From positions 10,346,850-10,410,849 of the forward strand of contig NC_134029.1 in the NCBI RefSeq assembly GCF_964204645.1: a stretch of 64,000 bases of DNA, written 5' to 3'. How positions within the stretch are numbered: the first letter of the stretch is position 1; each line of letters opens with the position of its first letter. The notes beneath the pieces are model-generated. The model searched no databases, was not told the DNA's origin, and was given only the letters and a program-made list of their open reading frames with translations. A program made the position numbers and the translations under genes. Origin of the DNA: Tubulanus polymorphus (taxonomy: Eukaryota; Nemertea; Palaeonemertea; Tubulaniformes; Tubulanidae). Shown one piece after another: positions 23,776-38,073 of this stretch.

Positions 23776-24372
23776 ATGATTTTGTGAGTTGCAAACCCAT
23801 ACGTAGAATTTTTAAGACCTTTAGGAAATTAAGAAATTGTAGTACATTTTCGTAACTCGGATCAAACATTTCAAGATCTTTCCGTTTTAACTGAATACGT
23901 GCCTTTTCGACGCATCTTCGTTAATCATTGAAACATAGAACGGTAAAACATAGAACAGAGAAGTTACTTTATACCAATTTATACCAAGTTATTGCCAAGC
24001 GATCAGCTCGAGTACCATGGACTAAAAAAATGGAGTCAATGGCATTGCATAATGTACGTAGTCGTTTGCATACCGGACATACAATTCAAATTCAATATGC
24101 TTTGAGCGCTGAGGACAAAATAACTGGTGTCGAACATCCTCTTTGACCGTCCGATACAGATGAGTTGATTGTAGTACACTTTGGTTTGACATAGCTTGCA
24201 GCTTCGCGCGTGACGCTAAAAGAGATCGTTTGAGTAGGATTTTTTATCACGCTATATGTGAATTAATAATTTTAAGAGAAAATATTTTTTTCATTCCGAC
24301 AAGTGCTGATAGAAATATAAATCGTGTTTTGTATATAATAGAATACATTTATAACATCGTTTAAAACCCTTT

Positions 24373-24552
24373 CAGTGCGTCTTCACCGCATTGCGGTGTA
24401 TAAATCGACGATGGATTTTGCTAGTATACACCGCACTGCTGTAATTAGTAGTTAGTCCTTATCTCTATTGAAAAATGGAATCACCTGTCAAAGTGAAATA
24501 TTAGTAACGATACACCGATACTGATACGCCGCACCACGGTGTAGACGCACTA
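24373..24552. mobile_element. MITE with CAGTGCGTC termini
   Basis: The left end cagtgcgtcttcaccgcatt and the inverse of the right end tagtgcgtctacaccgtggt agree over about 28 bp with few mismatches. The length is about 180 bp. gcggtgta blocks recur inside in both orientations. No coding capacity and no clear TSD, so the superfamily is undetermined. Confidence 0.65.
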
Positions 24553-27500
24553 TAGCGGTATTCCCGTTCTTCAACACACTAAGGTGGAATTTACCAAAAT
24601 TCTCAAATTATCTCCAGCACTATAGGGTATCAGTTAGTCAGCACAGAAGGGGAATGGATATAGTGAAAAGAGTTTGTTTTGATAAATTTTAACCCATTTC
24701 TAACAAGTCAGCACATCCATGTGATGTCAGATGTCAGGTCAACGTGGGGAGGAGAATATTATACATTGGTATTAACCAAGTCTCTGCAATTCTCCCAACT
24801 TCTAGTCTATATCAGGAACGTCAGTAGCAATGTGGATCCAAATACCGGTATCACATAACAGCGACTAGGGATTGAAGTGTTGTCAATTTTATTCATATAC
24901 ATTCATTAAGAAGTTTTAGACACTTAATTGTAAAAGCGCCGTTACGTTTCATAGCGATAGCGATAGCCCTTGTAAGCAAGCCCATGATAACGGTTAGTGT
25001 GGGAGGACATCCTGTACCGCTATGTGAATTTTTGGATCGAATAGTAGCCCTCAGTCTCACAATAAAGGTCGCATCGAAATTAGTTTAAATAAGTCCCAAG
25101 AAATTTCTTCACCAGAGGGTATGTAACATATCAACAGTCAGTTCACAACAACAACAAAATAAATATACATATAAACCCATAAAAACACAGCTATTGTAGG
25201 GCAAACATCATATATTCGATGGATCGAGCGAGAATAGTAAGGTTTATCACCGAGCGATAGAATCTACTAATTGATATAAATGTCTTCCTAATTACGAACT
25301 ATGTTATTTATTCCGTTTGATATAGGGATGCCTTTTTTATGTTCTCACACTCACTAAATACGTGTGTTAATAATAATGATGATAATTAATTGACTATGGA
25401 CATTTTTAACTGAGTTTTCCATTGTATCACGTCACGGAAAGCGTTGAATAAATTCGTGATGTAATTACGGGTATTATCACACCCCTACATATAATGACAT
25501 GACTATAGCCATTCTCACGTAAGTAGGTCGTGGCCTTTGGTATCAGAATCTAAAGAACAATATACAATGAATATGAAACCATATCGAACGCTGGCTGCAA
25601 AATAAAACATTGGATGACATTGTTATGACAATTTTACTAACATTCGTTCCCTTTACACCGCTCGATAAGAAAAATGCAACACAAGTACACCTAGAAATGA
25701 AATACCACAGTGAAATATAAATCGCCAAGTCGCATCAACTATCCAACTTGAAGATTTGTGAACTTGTTGCGTTGACATCAAACTTTTTCGCTGCAATCTG
25801 TATCTTACGTCGTATCATATATCATAGCAAGTTCGCGCTGTTAATGAAGGCCAAATCTGGCTTTTGCTTTAGCTGCCTCGATGTTTCACTTGAGCTTTGT
25901 TGGTCGGCACTGTCAGTATTTTGATAGACGAAAGAGTGATCGAACTCATCTGCTTAAATAATTTCCAATTTGTACGCATTACACAACTCGCAATAGGAAC
26001 TTTGTCTCTTGTTAGTGCTTGTCTAGACACGCTTACATTTCAGACGGAATTCCATCTTAGATTTTAGAGAATCGTTGTACAAAGTCAAGTCATCGAGCCA
26101 AGAGTAATAAAGACATTAGAAGGTCAATCACAATGCTGACATCTCGCAGAAATCAATGGGTAATCTGTGTAATATTAATACGTTACGAACTAACCGCACT
26201 AGTAATGACATAATGACAGTTCATTAAGTTAAACCTAGACACAAATTATCTGTGCACAATTTCTAAGTCTGTTATAATACACGAATAATGCTTCTCGTTA
26301 TCTAAAATTTCTGAGGCATTCAACTTCGCTTAAACCTAACGCACATTTTGATCGACGAACAAAAATATGGAACATTTCCTAGAATCTTGTTCCCTTTTTC
26401 GTTGCCACGATGGACGTTTTGCAGACTGAAGCATTTCATCTGACAAATTTTGCCCGTGTATTTTTATACCCGGGGATGGACGACTGGTGTAATGATAAAA
26501 CAGATTAATTATCTTTAATCTTTAATTCAAAATCTGAATGTTTGGTCTGATCATCTTAATGTCCCGAGGGTCAAAATGATCTTCCGTTCAAATAATCAAA
26601 AACCCGACTAGGCCCACATCCTCTAGTTATAAACTTATTTTTTCTACCCCAAGGCGCTCCTGTACCTAGGTGCCTAATCATGACTTACGTCTAAAGAGGT
26701 CTAAAATCTTAAGACCGGTCGTAGGCTGTTTGATTAGCTATAAAACTAAGCTCATATATAGATCAGTATCATCTCTACGCTATGGCTGTAAAATTATGAT
26801 CGATATCATAGTGGCCGTTTAAACATTCAACAGTCCATGTTCGTTGTTAAACAGTCACATTGAATGCTATTGATATAACTGTCGTAGCGATAGAGATCGT
26901 GTAGTTCATCCTCAGCCATACATCGTTGCATTGTGTGTAGTAGCACTAATGAAAAGTTCACTTTGCCATCTCTTAAACATTACGTTGGTCAGAATTCCTC
27001 GTCGTTAAGTAATTTTTCTGGGCATTACTGATCTTTCCATCAAGGTTATTCATTGACAATATTTCGTCATTTCTAAAACACAGTACTTGATTAACACATT
27101 TGATGAATCCTCCCCGAATCGTCATCGGAATTCGAGGGCTTAGAAAACATAGGACTTGACATCTTTACCCAACTTGTGATTGGATAATGCAACGTATATG
27201 CATATCATAACGTTTTTGAGTAAGATAGAGTTTGAATCATTGTAGTGTCGCGTCAATCTACTAGAAATGGGTAGCTTATATCCAGAAGTCATAAGACTTC
27301 ACTATCTTAGGCAGTGATAACTCACTCAACAAACATTCAACAAGATCAATTTTCGTTTCGATCCTGATGAGACCGCCTTTTCTTGATACACGTATTGAGA
27401 AAATCTCTCATCCTCTTGTGGCGTCCTATTGACAGCTGACACAAAGCCAAGGGAAAGTAATTTGTGCCAGCAAATGTTATATTCGAAAAGGAATTTCGCC

Positions 27501-29390
27501 CTGTAATAGATCCTTTATTGTAACAGAATCTTTAATGCTACATTTTCCTTCGACGATTTGAGGATTCTAAAGAATTGGACACACGGGAGCATAACAATTT
27601 GTTCACCAATTCACGAAACATCTACTGATCATAAACTATAGTTGTACATGTGTTTTGACATTACATGTCATTAATTTGAGGACAAAGCGCATGACTAGTT
27701 CATGGCAATGTAATGTGCCATCATGTTTGTCCCAACGATAAATGTTCAGGGAATCCATTCATATTTTCACGACCGTACCAATTAAAGCTATACTCAGAGT
27801 TATTTATGGTTTCTATGAAACTTAAATTAGATGGGCAGATATTGCAGACATCATATTAATCTGCTCAGTAATTACAAAGCCTGGGACTAATTACTTGATT
27901 TATACACTCGTTTGCGTGAAATTAGGGGCCAATTACTAAGCAGTTTGAAAGCATCCGATGTTTTGATGGCGAAGCAATATTGAAAAAAAAGTTTTTTTAT
28001 GAAGGGGTAGTAGCAAATACTCGAAGAGTTATCATTTCAAATATATAAGAAAATGCCCCATTTATATAGTTTTTTCAACAGATCCTTTTTCAACATTTAA
28101 GTTCAATCATAAGTGCATTAAAGCAAAAACTTTTCCGTTCATAAAATCTGTTTCCACTTGATCCACGTGATTTAGATTTTTTCCAACTTGTGTTGTTTTA
28201 AGTCGACTAACCGCAAATGTTACGATGCAGCCTTGCGCATATTCACAACAGTCACTAATTTTTAAAACTTGGATGTACCAACAACTATGATAACGATTCT
28301 ACCTATTGACAGCTATATGTGTGTCTTCTATAAGCCGGCGTTCTTCTGACTCAGCGTAACCAAGCGTAAATGTTAACAAGACAAATGCCACTGTGCTAGA
28401 CTAAAAGGTACTTGTATCTACGCGCAATGGTGACTGGAAAGTTGCCTCTTGACATCAGTCCCATTAAAAACTACCAAAAACCTAATCGTGACAATGTAAA
28501 TAAAACCCGATCAAGACTGTATATATGTAGTGTACAAACATGTATTCAATATTCACGTGTCTGTGCCGCTTTCTTACTGACGGTCTATCAATGCGCATAG
28601 CACTGTCCGTTTGATTGCGATACATTCACGGACCTAACTATGCACTGTATATTAGAAACACATAATTGCTCCCAGTGTAAAACAACTACACTTCGGATAC
28701 CCCAGGGCTATACTCTCATCTGGAAAATTTGCGTTTCGAAATGTGCTTTCTTCCTATATAGTCAACACGCGGGATCATCAACTTAGAGGACTTCTACATC
28801 AACATCTACCCGAGAAAAAACGACAATAAACTACCGGACTATTTACACGTAGAAAACGACCAAAAAAATATAAAAATGGACAAAATGATCTTAAACCTTG
28901 TGATAAAGCTATCTTCCAGAATCTCAATGTATTAAATAAGCCAGCCAGAAAAATTCATCCCAATCAGTCGCTTGCCGGTTCAGACTGAATGGAAGATTGT
29001 TTGGATGAACCGGAACCGAATTTCCAATTATGTACTCCGATTTAAAAAAAACATTCTGTTAACTCGACCGCCGATCACACAACTAGGCTGTACTTCGATT
29101 TCCGATTTCAAAATCAAACCCCCTGTTTCGCTCCCGGCAGGTGTGGTGGGTCTGTAAGGGACACTCAATCGAAAAATCAAACGAAATTTACCAACCAAAT
29201 TAATAAATAACGGGGACAATCCCTATTTTAAGATCATAAAAGGTACTTGTATCTCTTGAGACCAAGCCCTCACCCTACGCCAGGAATGTTCAATATTATT
29301 CATATTTTCCATTCACGATAAGGATAAAGACTTCGTCACTGGTACTAAATATCCGAATTTTTTTCATTTTTGAAGCCGGTTCATATCACT
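24553..29390. other. Long stretch without supported features
   Basis: This is about 4.8 kb of AT-rich sequence with no long ORF, no recognisable domain in any frame and no copy of the window's repeats. It may be intergenic or part of a long intron upstream of ADAMTSL. Confidence 0.5.
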
Positions 29391-29399
29391 TTTGAAATA

Positions 29400-29573
29400 C
29401 AGTAATCCCCCATATACCGCCAACATTGGTGCAGAACGATTTTGGCGGTATAGAGAGTATGGCGGTGTATCGCGGGTGTTTTACTGTGTATTTTTATTGA
29501 GATGTACATTGAGAAAAAAGCCTTGCGGTAGGGGTGTCGGTGAATGGAAGGGCGCTTTATCGGGGGTTTACTT
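29400..29573. mobile_element. Pogo/Tigger-like MITE
   Basis: The left end is cagtaatcccccatatac and the inverted right end is aagtaaacccccgataaa. Both are flanked by TA (29398-29399 and 29574-29575). A CAGT-type start, a C-run and TA target duplication fit Tc1/mariner-pogo derivatives. Length is 174 bp with no transposase. Confidence 0.55.
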
Positions 29574-29701
29574 TAGTCTAAGATGATAAGCAATTTGTGG
29601 CTGATCGTTGGAATTTTTAAACAAAGGGTGCAAGTCACAGTAATTCAGTTAATTCAATCTGATTAAGATTCTATTTTCTACTTAAATCATATCTTCAAAC
29701 T

Positions 29702-30628
29702 AAGGGTCCAGGGACACCATGCCCACTTGGGCAGTGGTTTGAAATGCTTAAAAATCTGACGATATAAAGTTTCAATGCCCCCTGGTGAACATATTAAGAA
29801 ACCAATGACCTTAAAACTCACCACAATCATAGAACATATCGTGAGCTACAAATTTGCAGTTGATTGCGGTTACAAATATAAGCATAGACCTGGATACAAA
29901 TATAAATAGACAAATTGTATATAATTCAATATTCAACCCTCCCTGGTGGCAAAAAAGAAACAAACTGGGCCATCCCAATTCCATGCGAAAAGATGTATCC
30001 CACGGCAGTGCTCACAATTATCAAATATCAAGACTATATATAAGTTCAAACCTATCAATATTTTCATTAAAAAACCCTTTTCGCATCTACAAATGAGGAC
30101 TGATGACACCCGGCCACAGATTGCTTGACAATATTTGGCAATTATTGACTGATCAAAAAGCCGTCTGAAATGTCAAAGATCCTTTCCCAAACTAAGCTTA
30201 TTACCATCATGAATTTCAATGAAAAATTACAAATCATTAGGAATCAACATGTCTCGGAATTCAGGGAAAAAATTTCCTTTTTGTGCTCAAAATGACCATT
30301 TTGTGTCCGGTCAACACTGATGGCTGATGGGCCATAGAAAGATTATAGCGTCTTAAAAATTTTCCTTTGAAAACTTAAGATTGTGTAAAAAATGCTGATA
30401 TCAGCAAAACACTAATGACCACCAGTCAGCCATTTTGAATCTGATAGGGGCTAGTTTTATAGGGCAGCGTGTGTTTCTTGGGTAGATACACGTATTAAAC
30501 CAAATATCCCTTGAAGCTTCTTCAAAACTCATAACCAAAATAACTGGATTCCGTCAAACGAACGGACGGACGACGGACGAAAAGTCGCCGCAATCGCTCG
30601 CTGGGAATAAAGTCTCAGTGGGCTAAAA
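29702..30628 (+). mobile_element. Pearl-like element
   Basis: It starts gtccagggacaccatgccca and contains one core unit (caatgccccctggtgaac) and a partial second. It ends with an ACGG run (30555-30585), a small hairpin around tgggaataaagtctca and GGGCTAA. Order and ends match the 4962-6217 copy, but the core has fewer units, so copy number varies between copies. Confidence 0.75.
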
Positions 30629-32685
30629 ACCATCCGTCCGCAGACGATAAATAATACATATAACCTTTAGCGCAGAATTTCTTGGTTTCTCAAAATTCGC
30701 ATCGATGTGTAGAATCAAACGTGCTTATGCGGTAGACTGATGATATCATTGTTGTACCAGTCCGTGCTAAAAGCGACGCTAATGTCTTATAATAGTCTTA
30801 TAACGACTTCTTTTGAATTCGGAATTAAAAATGTACACAATTTTAGAGAAATTCGTTGAATGGTGAAACATCACGTTTTGGTTACTGATAAGCGAACAAC
30901 GTCAATCATGGCGTTTTATCGTCGTTTTATCCATTGAATTTTGATTGATAAGATTTGTACATGTTTGTTGCGCGTGAACAGAATATTTGATCCTTTCATT
31001 GCGGTACCCTCACTTCTTTATATCAATAGTTCCTTGCACCGTCACCATCTGTGGTTACACCTCGTCTTTGCTCTCTTTATAACAGTAACGTATATGATAA
31101 ACGATATGTATTACGTTTGTTAGACTTCGTTTCAAGAGTTTATTTCATATGAGTTACGACACGGTCGTTAAAACCCATGGGCAGCGCGACCACCTTAATA
31201 TCATAGGTACTGAGTTGAATGGTAAAATTATCTGAACCTTTCCACCACCCGATGGCCTAATCAACGCGGCTTCGGTTCGTTTTTGTTCGTTTTTTTTCAT
31301 AAGCCCACTTGTATCAAAATAAACCGCGCTCTCCCGAACACATGTTTAAGATCATCGACGATCATCGTTTGCATTGAACAGATTGAGGCGATGATAATGG
31401 TAATAACGACTAGAATGCTAACGCTTCTGGGCCAACGTACGATCCACATACAAAACTGTGCGGTGATAAAGGTAATTAAGGTAAACTTGCAATAATCTCC
31501 AAATACCGTACCATGGACTCGTTGAAAGTTATTGCACTACGAATTCCATCGCATTGCGAATTCTAATTCCAAACAGCCGATTGTCCGAAAATTTAAGTAG
31601 AAGGATTTGCAATTGTACTTTATTCCTGGAAAAATCAGCTCACTTGGAATTCGTAAATCTAGACATAGATATACATATCTTTTTTGCTATTTACATTAAC
31701 CCAAAATCGGGGACATTTCGTTGCATGTTCAACAATGCTTCTTCGCATAGAAAACAAACTCAACTATTTGCCCTGAACCGGGACAGAACGGGTATTGCCA
31801 TAACTGCGTGCATTCACGATCGATCGACTTTCCAAAGGGATGCCAATTTACTCATCTAATTTCATTCCGCGAGATCTTCAAGGGGGGATAAAGTCATCAT
31901 GGTAAATCAATACTTCGATATTCACAACGAACAATCAATCCTGAAACAGGATATATTGGTTGCATCCAGGCACTGTGTAGACTCGATGGCTATATGTACG
32001 TACATTGCTCATTTTGTCCACCGGGGAACAATGGTAAAAATATCTATCATGCTTTAAATAAGTGAACAAAGACGTCGAGAAATGATGGCAATGTATGTTG
32101 ATCTTGTTCCGAAAATAACCACTTATCCGTGTATATATTATAGTATATATTATATATTCAAGATTTTCTTGACGAAGAAAGATAGGGATAAATGACTATG
32201 TGGATATAATCTGTAGATAAAAAAATAGATCAGAGGCGGAATCCGCGGAATTCTTTTCTTTTACCACGTAAATATAACATAAATGTATATAGATTCTGGT
32301 ATATCGATTGTACTATGGAAATAACCATATCATCCACATTTTATCTGAAAAAAGGTTAAATATTCCGACTTCTTCCGTAAAAAATAAGTCTGAATGGAAT
32401 AAAGTTATTCAGTGGAGAAATGTATAGTAGAAGATAACCGTAAATTGTCTTTTTATTCAGCATGTAACGCCCCAGGGCCTTATGGTTGTTTAAATATTTT
32501 TGAAAATTATAAATATTTTTTTCAAAAATGGCCTGTCATGTAGAAATTGGCTAAAATGTATAGTAAGGATATGGCCTTTCTCCGTGTGTACCAATCACAT
32601 ATTTAAATTCACAGATATTCACAGTTTGTGATGAATGAACAAAACCTCTTTTTTAATACAGAATAATCATTATATGCGGAAACAA
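30629..32685. other. No supported feature
   Basis: This is AT-rich sequence; the plus-strand ORFs here show no domain or compositional signature. Confidence 0.5.
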
Positions 32686-32960
32686 GGGTTCCAGGGAAAC
32701 CATGCCCAATTGGTGAAATGCTTGACAATCTGACATTTCAATATTCAGGACCCTGGTTGAAACTCAAAATCATAGTTCGAGTCACGAGTTACAATTCTGA
32801 GGCTATAAGTTTTGAGGCTAAAAGTAAAAGTTTTAAAAATGGATTCACTCAAAATTTATACCTTATACCGTTACTTTCAACATATATATGTATACCTGTC
32901 AATAAAACTGTTCAACCGTGGAATTATTATCATGCGTTTTCCTATTCCTGTGACCCTGAG
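32686..32960 (+). mobile_element. Pearl-like element, 5' fragment
   Basis: gttccagggaaaccatgccc and aatgcttgacaatctgacatttcaatattcagg match the left end of the 4962 and 29702 copies, then similarity fades. The right end is missing. Confidence 0.55.
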
Positions 32961-33224
32961 TTGACCTAGGATCACAGTAATGGGAATAGATATTATATGA
33001 TCTCAGAATACTACTACATGTACCAAATCTAGGATGTCCCACGTTATGTTGGTTCCGGCAGATATCTTATGAATAATTAATTCATCAGTTATTCAGAAAA
33101 CATCCGGGTCGACAGCTGAACAGAAGATGGCGAAAGATAATTAGGTTTGGTGTCACCAGGGAGGCCACCTTCCTAGTGTCAGTCACTGTGAGGGCCGAGT
33201 TTCTAATTAGCCAGTGAAGAATAA

Positions 33225-33369
33225 AGCCGCGATCACACGAGCGTTTTTGGCCGGACCAACTGTTGGCACCAGTGTCACCCCGATATAAGTCACACAATTC
33301 GAAATTTGACTCGAGTCTGATCCGTGCCAATATGGTCCAGGCCAACTCGTCTCCGTGTAATCGCGGCTT
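33225..33369. mobile_element. MITE with AGCCGCGATCACACG termini (short copy)
   Basis: Terminal inverted repeats read agccgcgatcacacgagcg on the left and ctccgtgtaatcgcggct on the right. A TAA target duplication lies at 33222-33224 and 33370-33372. It is a 145-bp version of the 330-bp element at 57271. Confidence 0.75.
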
Positions 33370-34930
33370 AAATTTACATTATCTTCAAGACCCCCGAAAT
33401 TACCTAAAACCATATTTATTTAAGCCGTTTTCTATAAACACGTGTTGAACTGTTTCATTGGACTCTGCCTTTAATAAGAAGTAGCGAGAAGTTTTTTCTA
33501 TCATTTAAGATATTCATCAATTGTACTCTGACGAGAGTTTAAAACTGGTAATCCCTGTAGTCTACCATAGATGTTAACATGGATAGGATCGAATATAATT
33601 ATATTGCTCACAAAAGTACATTTGCTCAAAAATACGATAAATACGATAGTAACAATGAACTTTTAATTATAACTTTATCAACTTTCCAATGGTTAACTCT
33701 AACTTACTTTAAACAACTGGCCCCTGAATATCAAAACGTAGACCTATTGTTGCCAATAAGTAAATTCGTACTTAACTAAATATTAAATATTCTTTATGGC
33801 AAGTAATCAAACAAAATTGAACTCTTATTATAACGTTTGTTCAGAACATCGTATGGCGGATGGCGATAATTTGGCAAAAAAAGAAGCTGAAGGTATTAAT
33901 TTACTTTATTAATTAATTCGGTCTTAAGCTTATACTTGGCGGAAGCCGGAAGTTGACGATATACGGAGGGCGGATAATCGGGAGTTGACTGAAGTCTACC
34001 AAATAATCATTTTTCATTCACCTACTATATGAGTGCGTGTGGGTGCGCTGTGCGTGCGCATGCGCGTGTGCGTGTGTGTTGAGCAGTACATATAACAAAA
34101 CGCAAAAAGACAAAATTGCTTTGTCAAAGGGAAATAAATCATTTTGTAGATATAAAATTTGTTTTAAGCAAACAAACTGTCGACTATGAGAGATATTCTT
34201 CTTACCCACGAGACATTTAAAACCTGATAACACTCGTCGGCGCACGTGTGTGCATCGAAAGGTTTTCCTTTCGTGAACGCGACTCAGATGATAATAATCA
34301 ACTTCAAATATTTCTACATCGTGTACCTGCTTATGTAGAACGTCACATAAACAACCAAGATTGGTCATTAAGCAGGGTATCTAATCTAAAAATTGGTAGA
34401 AATGCTATGGGAACATGGATCGTTTTTTAGAAAATGCTATTTCGCATATTTATTGCCACCTAACTTTCCCGGAAATTCTGAATGAAATATTCACGAGTTC
34501 GTTTAGAACAAAAGACATAATATATAAAAATTCGGAACCCTCAATGATCGCTTTTTGTCTGATTCGTGACAGCGCTCGGAATATAGCATTTTTGCCGAGG
34601 TTACAATATTCTAGTTTTACTTACAATGTCTTCCAGTCACGATAAATCAGATAAATGTAAATACATGTACTTCGTTGTCGTTAATACTCAAACAACAGAT
34701 TTATGAACATTCTCGTGAATAGAAATGAGTCGATAAGGCCATTGCAATTTGCAAGACGACAAAAATTTCTCAGTGACATTTTTATCTACAGGCATTTTTA
34801 TATTCTAAAATATGTCTAATGTCCTGAAAGATTTTGAGTGCGCTTTAACGGCCGTGGTTCAAAAATCGAATACAACCATAGTGAATCGGTCGAACACATA
34901 ATAGAATGAATGTTTTCATAGTTATCCAAA
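33370..34930. other. Mostly unassigned, with a GT/GC alternating tract
   Basis: A purine-pyrimidine alternating stretch (tgcgtgcgcatgcgcgtgtg) lies at about 34033-34080 and could adopt Z-DNA. The remaining ORFs have no recognisable domain; some may be decayed 5' sequence of the LINE fragment that follows. Confidence 0.5.
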
Positions 34931-35049
34931 TAGCACTTGATATATTTAATTATCACGGCGTTTTTGCTAAGTGGCTTTGCAGTTGTCTTCAACATTTCAC
35001 TAGACCCATACCTGGTTCAACGTAGCTCCAGAACTGGCGTAAATCGAAA

Positions 35050-35705
35050 CTACCACTGTTACAATCATGTTAATGGCAATAATAGTAAATGGATATCATG
35101 CGTAAAATCAACGTTAGAAAATTGTGGCCTAGGTTACATTTGGTACGAGCAGTCCTTCCCAAACATTCGATATCTAACGGAGTTAGTCAAACAACGACTA
35201 CAGGATGGTTTTAAACAAAATTGGCATCAATCTCTCGAATATTATTTAAAACTAGACACTTATCGTAGCATTAAATTAGAATGGGGAACAGAGCAATTTT
35301 TACTTAACCTACCAATGGATTTACGTTCGGCTCTTATCCGATTTAGATGCTCTAATCACCCGCTACCTATTGAAACTGGTAGATACCAAAACATACCAAG
35401 GGGCGATCGCTTATGTACCAAATGTAACCTAAACAAAATTGGTGACGAATTCCATTATGTTTTGGAATGTAATTATTTTTTGAACTTGCGAAATGCGTAT
35501 ATACCCAAATTTTTCACAGTAAACCCAACTACCTACAAATTTAGGAAATTATTCAATACAAATGATAGAAATGTGATAAGAAAACTTGCAGTTTATGTTA
35601 AAATATTATGAAGAAGTATGTAAACTTTTATTTCTACGTATATAAATGCTGTTTTTGTGCTCGAAAAATTATGTACAATTTGGAGCAATAAAGAATAAAT
35701 GTAAA
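35050..35705 (+). pseudogene. Non-LTR retrotransposon (LINE) 3' fragment
   Basis: The ORF ending at 35611 has the C-terminal pattern of an invertebrate LINE polyprotein: LNLPMDLRSALIRFRCS, LPIETGRY, IPRGDRLCTKC and a Cys/His zinc-knuckle-like CTKC...EFHYVLEC. The reverse-transcriptase core is missing, so the copy is 5'-truncated as is usual for LINEs. Polyadenylation-like aataaagaataaatgtaaat follows the stop at 35686-35705. The first about 40 codons of the ORF do not look like LINE sequence. Confidence 0.7.
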
Positions 35706-36730
35706 TGTACAAAATCAACGAACTTTGGAACCGGGCCCACGGAGTTTAGGCCAACGCTGTAGTGAAACTTAAGTAACACACTTTTTTCCGTTGGAATCAC
35801 CCGGCTACCATGTCCATCACTCAAACATATCCAAACAAAGTGCCGTCCAGCAAGGGTCAATACATATGGTCAAACTTATTCTAAGAATGATCTAAATGTT
35901 GTTTAAGATTGCTGAATGAGTTTTAGACAGGAACACACATGTTGTAGTCATTCAATTATAAACTACCCTACATTAATTCAGTGATATAACGGCAATCATA
36001 CATACATCAACATTTTTATGGAGCAATAACTTTAGAATGAACACGGGTAAAATTCCTGGCAAATTGGAGCTAGTTTTTTCTCTAAACAGAACCGACGAGC
36101 CATTGGTTATAATAACTATACAATATGTACCTAGATTTCACAGCACAGAGACAATATATTCTTTAAAAAAAATCAAAACAGAAAATGGGTGTACGTTCAT
36201 GCAAATGAAAAGTGTTTAAGGACGGAAAAAATTCTTATCGTCTATACTACCCGAATCCGTTTTTTCTCTGAATTGTAAATGAAAAGACGTACGTTTTTCC
36301 GACATCCGAACAAGCGCACTACCATGTTTTATTTCATGTAACAAGGAAATGACTAAGCGTGTTAACAATTTTCTAAAACCTCAGTTTGAATCATTTATAT
36401 CCCCGATGTCTGTTAAAAATAGTGCGTATTCTGCGAATGATCGTGATATGTTTTTAAACGGTGAAGGTTTATGTTTTCATTCTGAATTTACTGATTTAAC
36501 CTCCTTTTTTAAAAGTAAGAGGTCTGCCCCTTCATTGTAAAAAAGTTACCCATCCGAATACAAATACATATCAAGGTGTCGGTTCATCTCATGTCAACTT
36601 AAACTTAATAAGCTCGTACCTCTTTACCATCAACTAAGTTTTCCAAATATTTATATTTTATCAGCCGACTGAAATTCTTCGGCTGTTTGCTGGAACAAAC
36701 CATAGAAAACATACCCAGCAATGCGTATGT
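35706..36730. other. No supported feature
   Basis: Short plus-strand ORFs (36037-36219 and 36349-36540) have no recognisable domain. Confidence 0.5.
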
Positions 36731-36735
36731 AAATA

Positions 36736-36737
36736 TA

Positions 36738-36808
<71 letters not shown>
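36736..36808. repeat. (TA)n microsatellite
   Basis: This is an alternating TA run of about 70 bp, interrupted once near its start (atgtat), followed by a T-run. Confidence 0.95.
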
Positions 36809-36811
<3 letters not shown>

Positions 36812-38013
36812 TTTTAATTAAATGTACTTTCTAATGGATTTGGCTTACCTCAAACAAAAGGAAACACCGAAAAATTCGAGACATCTTCATACTTAAACTA
36901 AACAATCGTTAGGACGACATTGAAGGATCACAGTTGAAATTCCTGGCGCTCACCAAATATTCTGGTTTGAATATGTTTTAACTCGTAGCAAAATACTTCC
37001 CGCTCGTTTCACAAGTATTTAGGCATTTGTCCAGTATGTCCTATCCATCAATTTGTAGTGTGTGAGAATACAGCCGAACTAGTTATTTTTCGATTTGCTT
37101 TTACAATCACAAGTGAGCCAGGCGGCTGAGTCGAGAAGATTCTTTTTTCCTATCATCATATGCCCATCACGCAATTTCGAGATCTACGTAAATAACGATC
37201 AAATTAGCCACATCGACGATCACGCTCAGACTGGTATATCCATAGTTATTGTGTTACAGCTATGAAATATTTAACACTTCGATGTAAGTGAATATACACA
37301 CACACAGCTCGATGTGACGTAACCGCCGCTGGTCGTTCATCGAGGGTGAATAAAACGAAAACTATACTAATGACGTACGCGTGTGCTGCGGCATTTTATC
37401 CAACGCACAATTACTGACTGAAACAAACTCTCACTGACGCGGCAGCATGAACCGACACATCGGTCACACACGCTAAGATTGGACTGGTAACTCCAATCCA
37501 GACACTGACGGAAATGAGAAGATGAATTTCAGCCGGAAAAATGTTCAATAGTCGCAATGCAAACGGAAACTATTTAGAAGGTCTAATAATTTAGGCGACT
37601 GAGTTGCTCACCGCACATTCTCATCACGTCCTACGCATCCGATGACCCGACCACAAGTACAATACCAAGTTGAATCTATTTCAGTTACGTCTTTGTGTTG
37701 AATGATACAAAACTACATGAATCAGTTCCAATTAATAGAGAAAGTGCATATTACGTAATGTTACGAGCTAAGGTCACTGTGATTGCCACTCCATATTCAA
37801 TGCCCGTCTATGCGAGTATAACGTTGACCTTTCTTAAGTCCCAGGAAGCCAAATCAAATCAAAACAAATCGAATCTCTATCTAAAAAACAAATAGGGACA
37901 AACCCTAATCTACCAACAAAGAGGAACTAATTTGTTATTTGTATTTCCATACCGCGTGCTATCTGGTAGATTTCACCCATTCTTGGAGGACACAAAGCCC
38001 AGGCAATATATAA

Positions 38014-38073
38014 TGGAAAAGTTCAGCACGCGGGACTAGCAAGTCATACGGTCCCGCGTGCTGAACTTCTCCA
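38014..38073. repeat. Compact near-perfect hairpin (23-bp stem, 14-nt loop)
   Basis: Arms 38019-38036 and 38051-38068 (AAGTTCAGCACGCGGGAC and its exact complement) pair over 18 bp. Pairing extends to 23 bp with one mismatch, around a 14-nt loop. The stem is much more GC-rich than its surroundings. It could be a small structured RNA, a minimal palindromic MITE remnant or a cruciform; no TSD is seen. Confidence 0.85.

Noticed and set aside
24373-24552. piggyBac-type MITE with TTAA target
   Set aside because: TTAA and a C-run occur only on the left flank; the right flank does not match.
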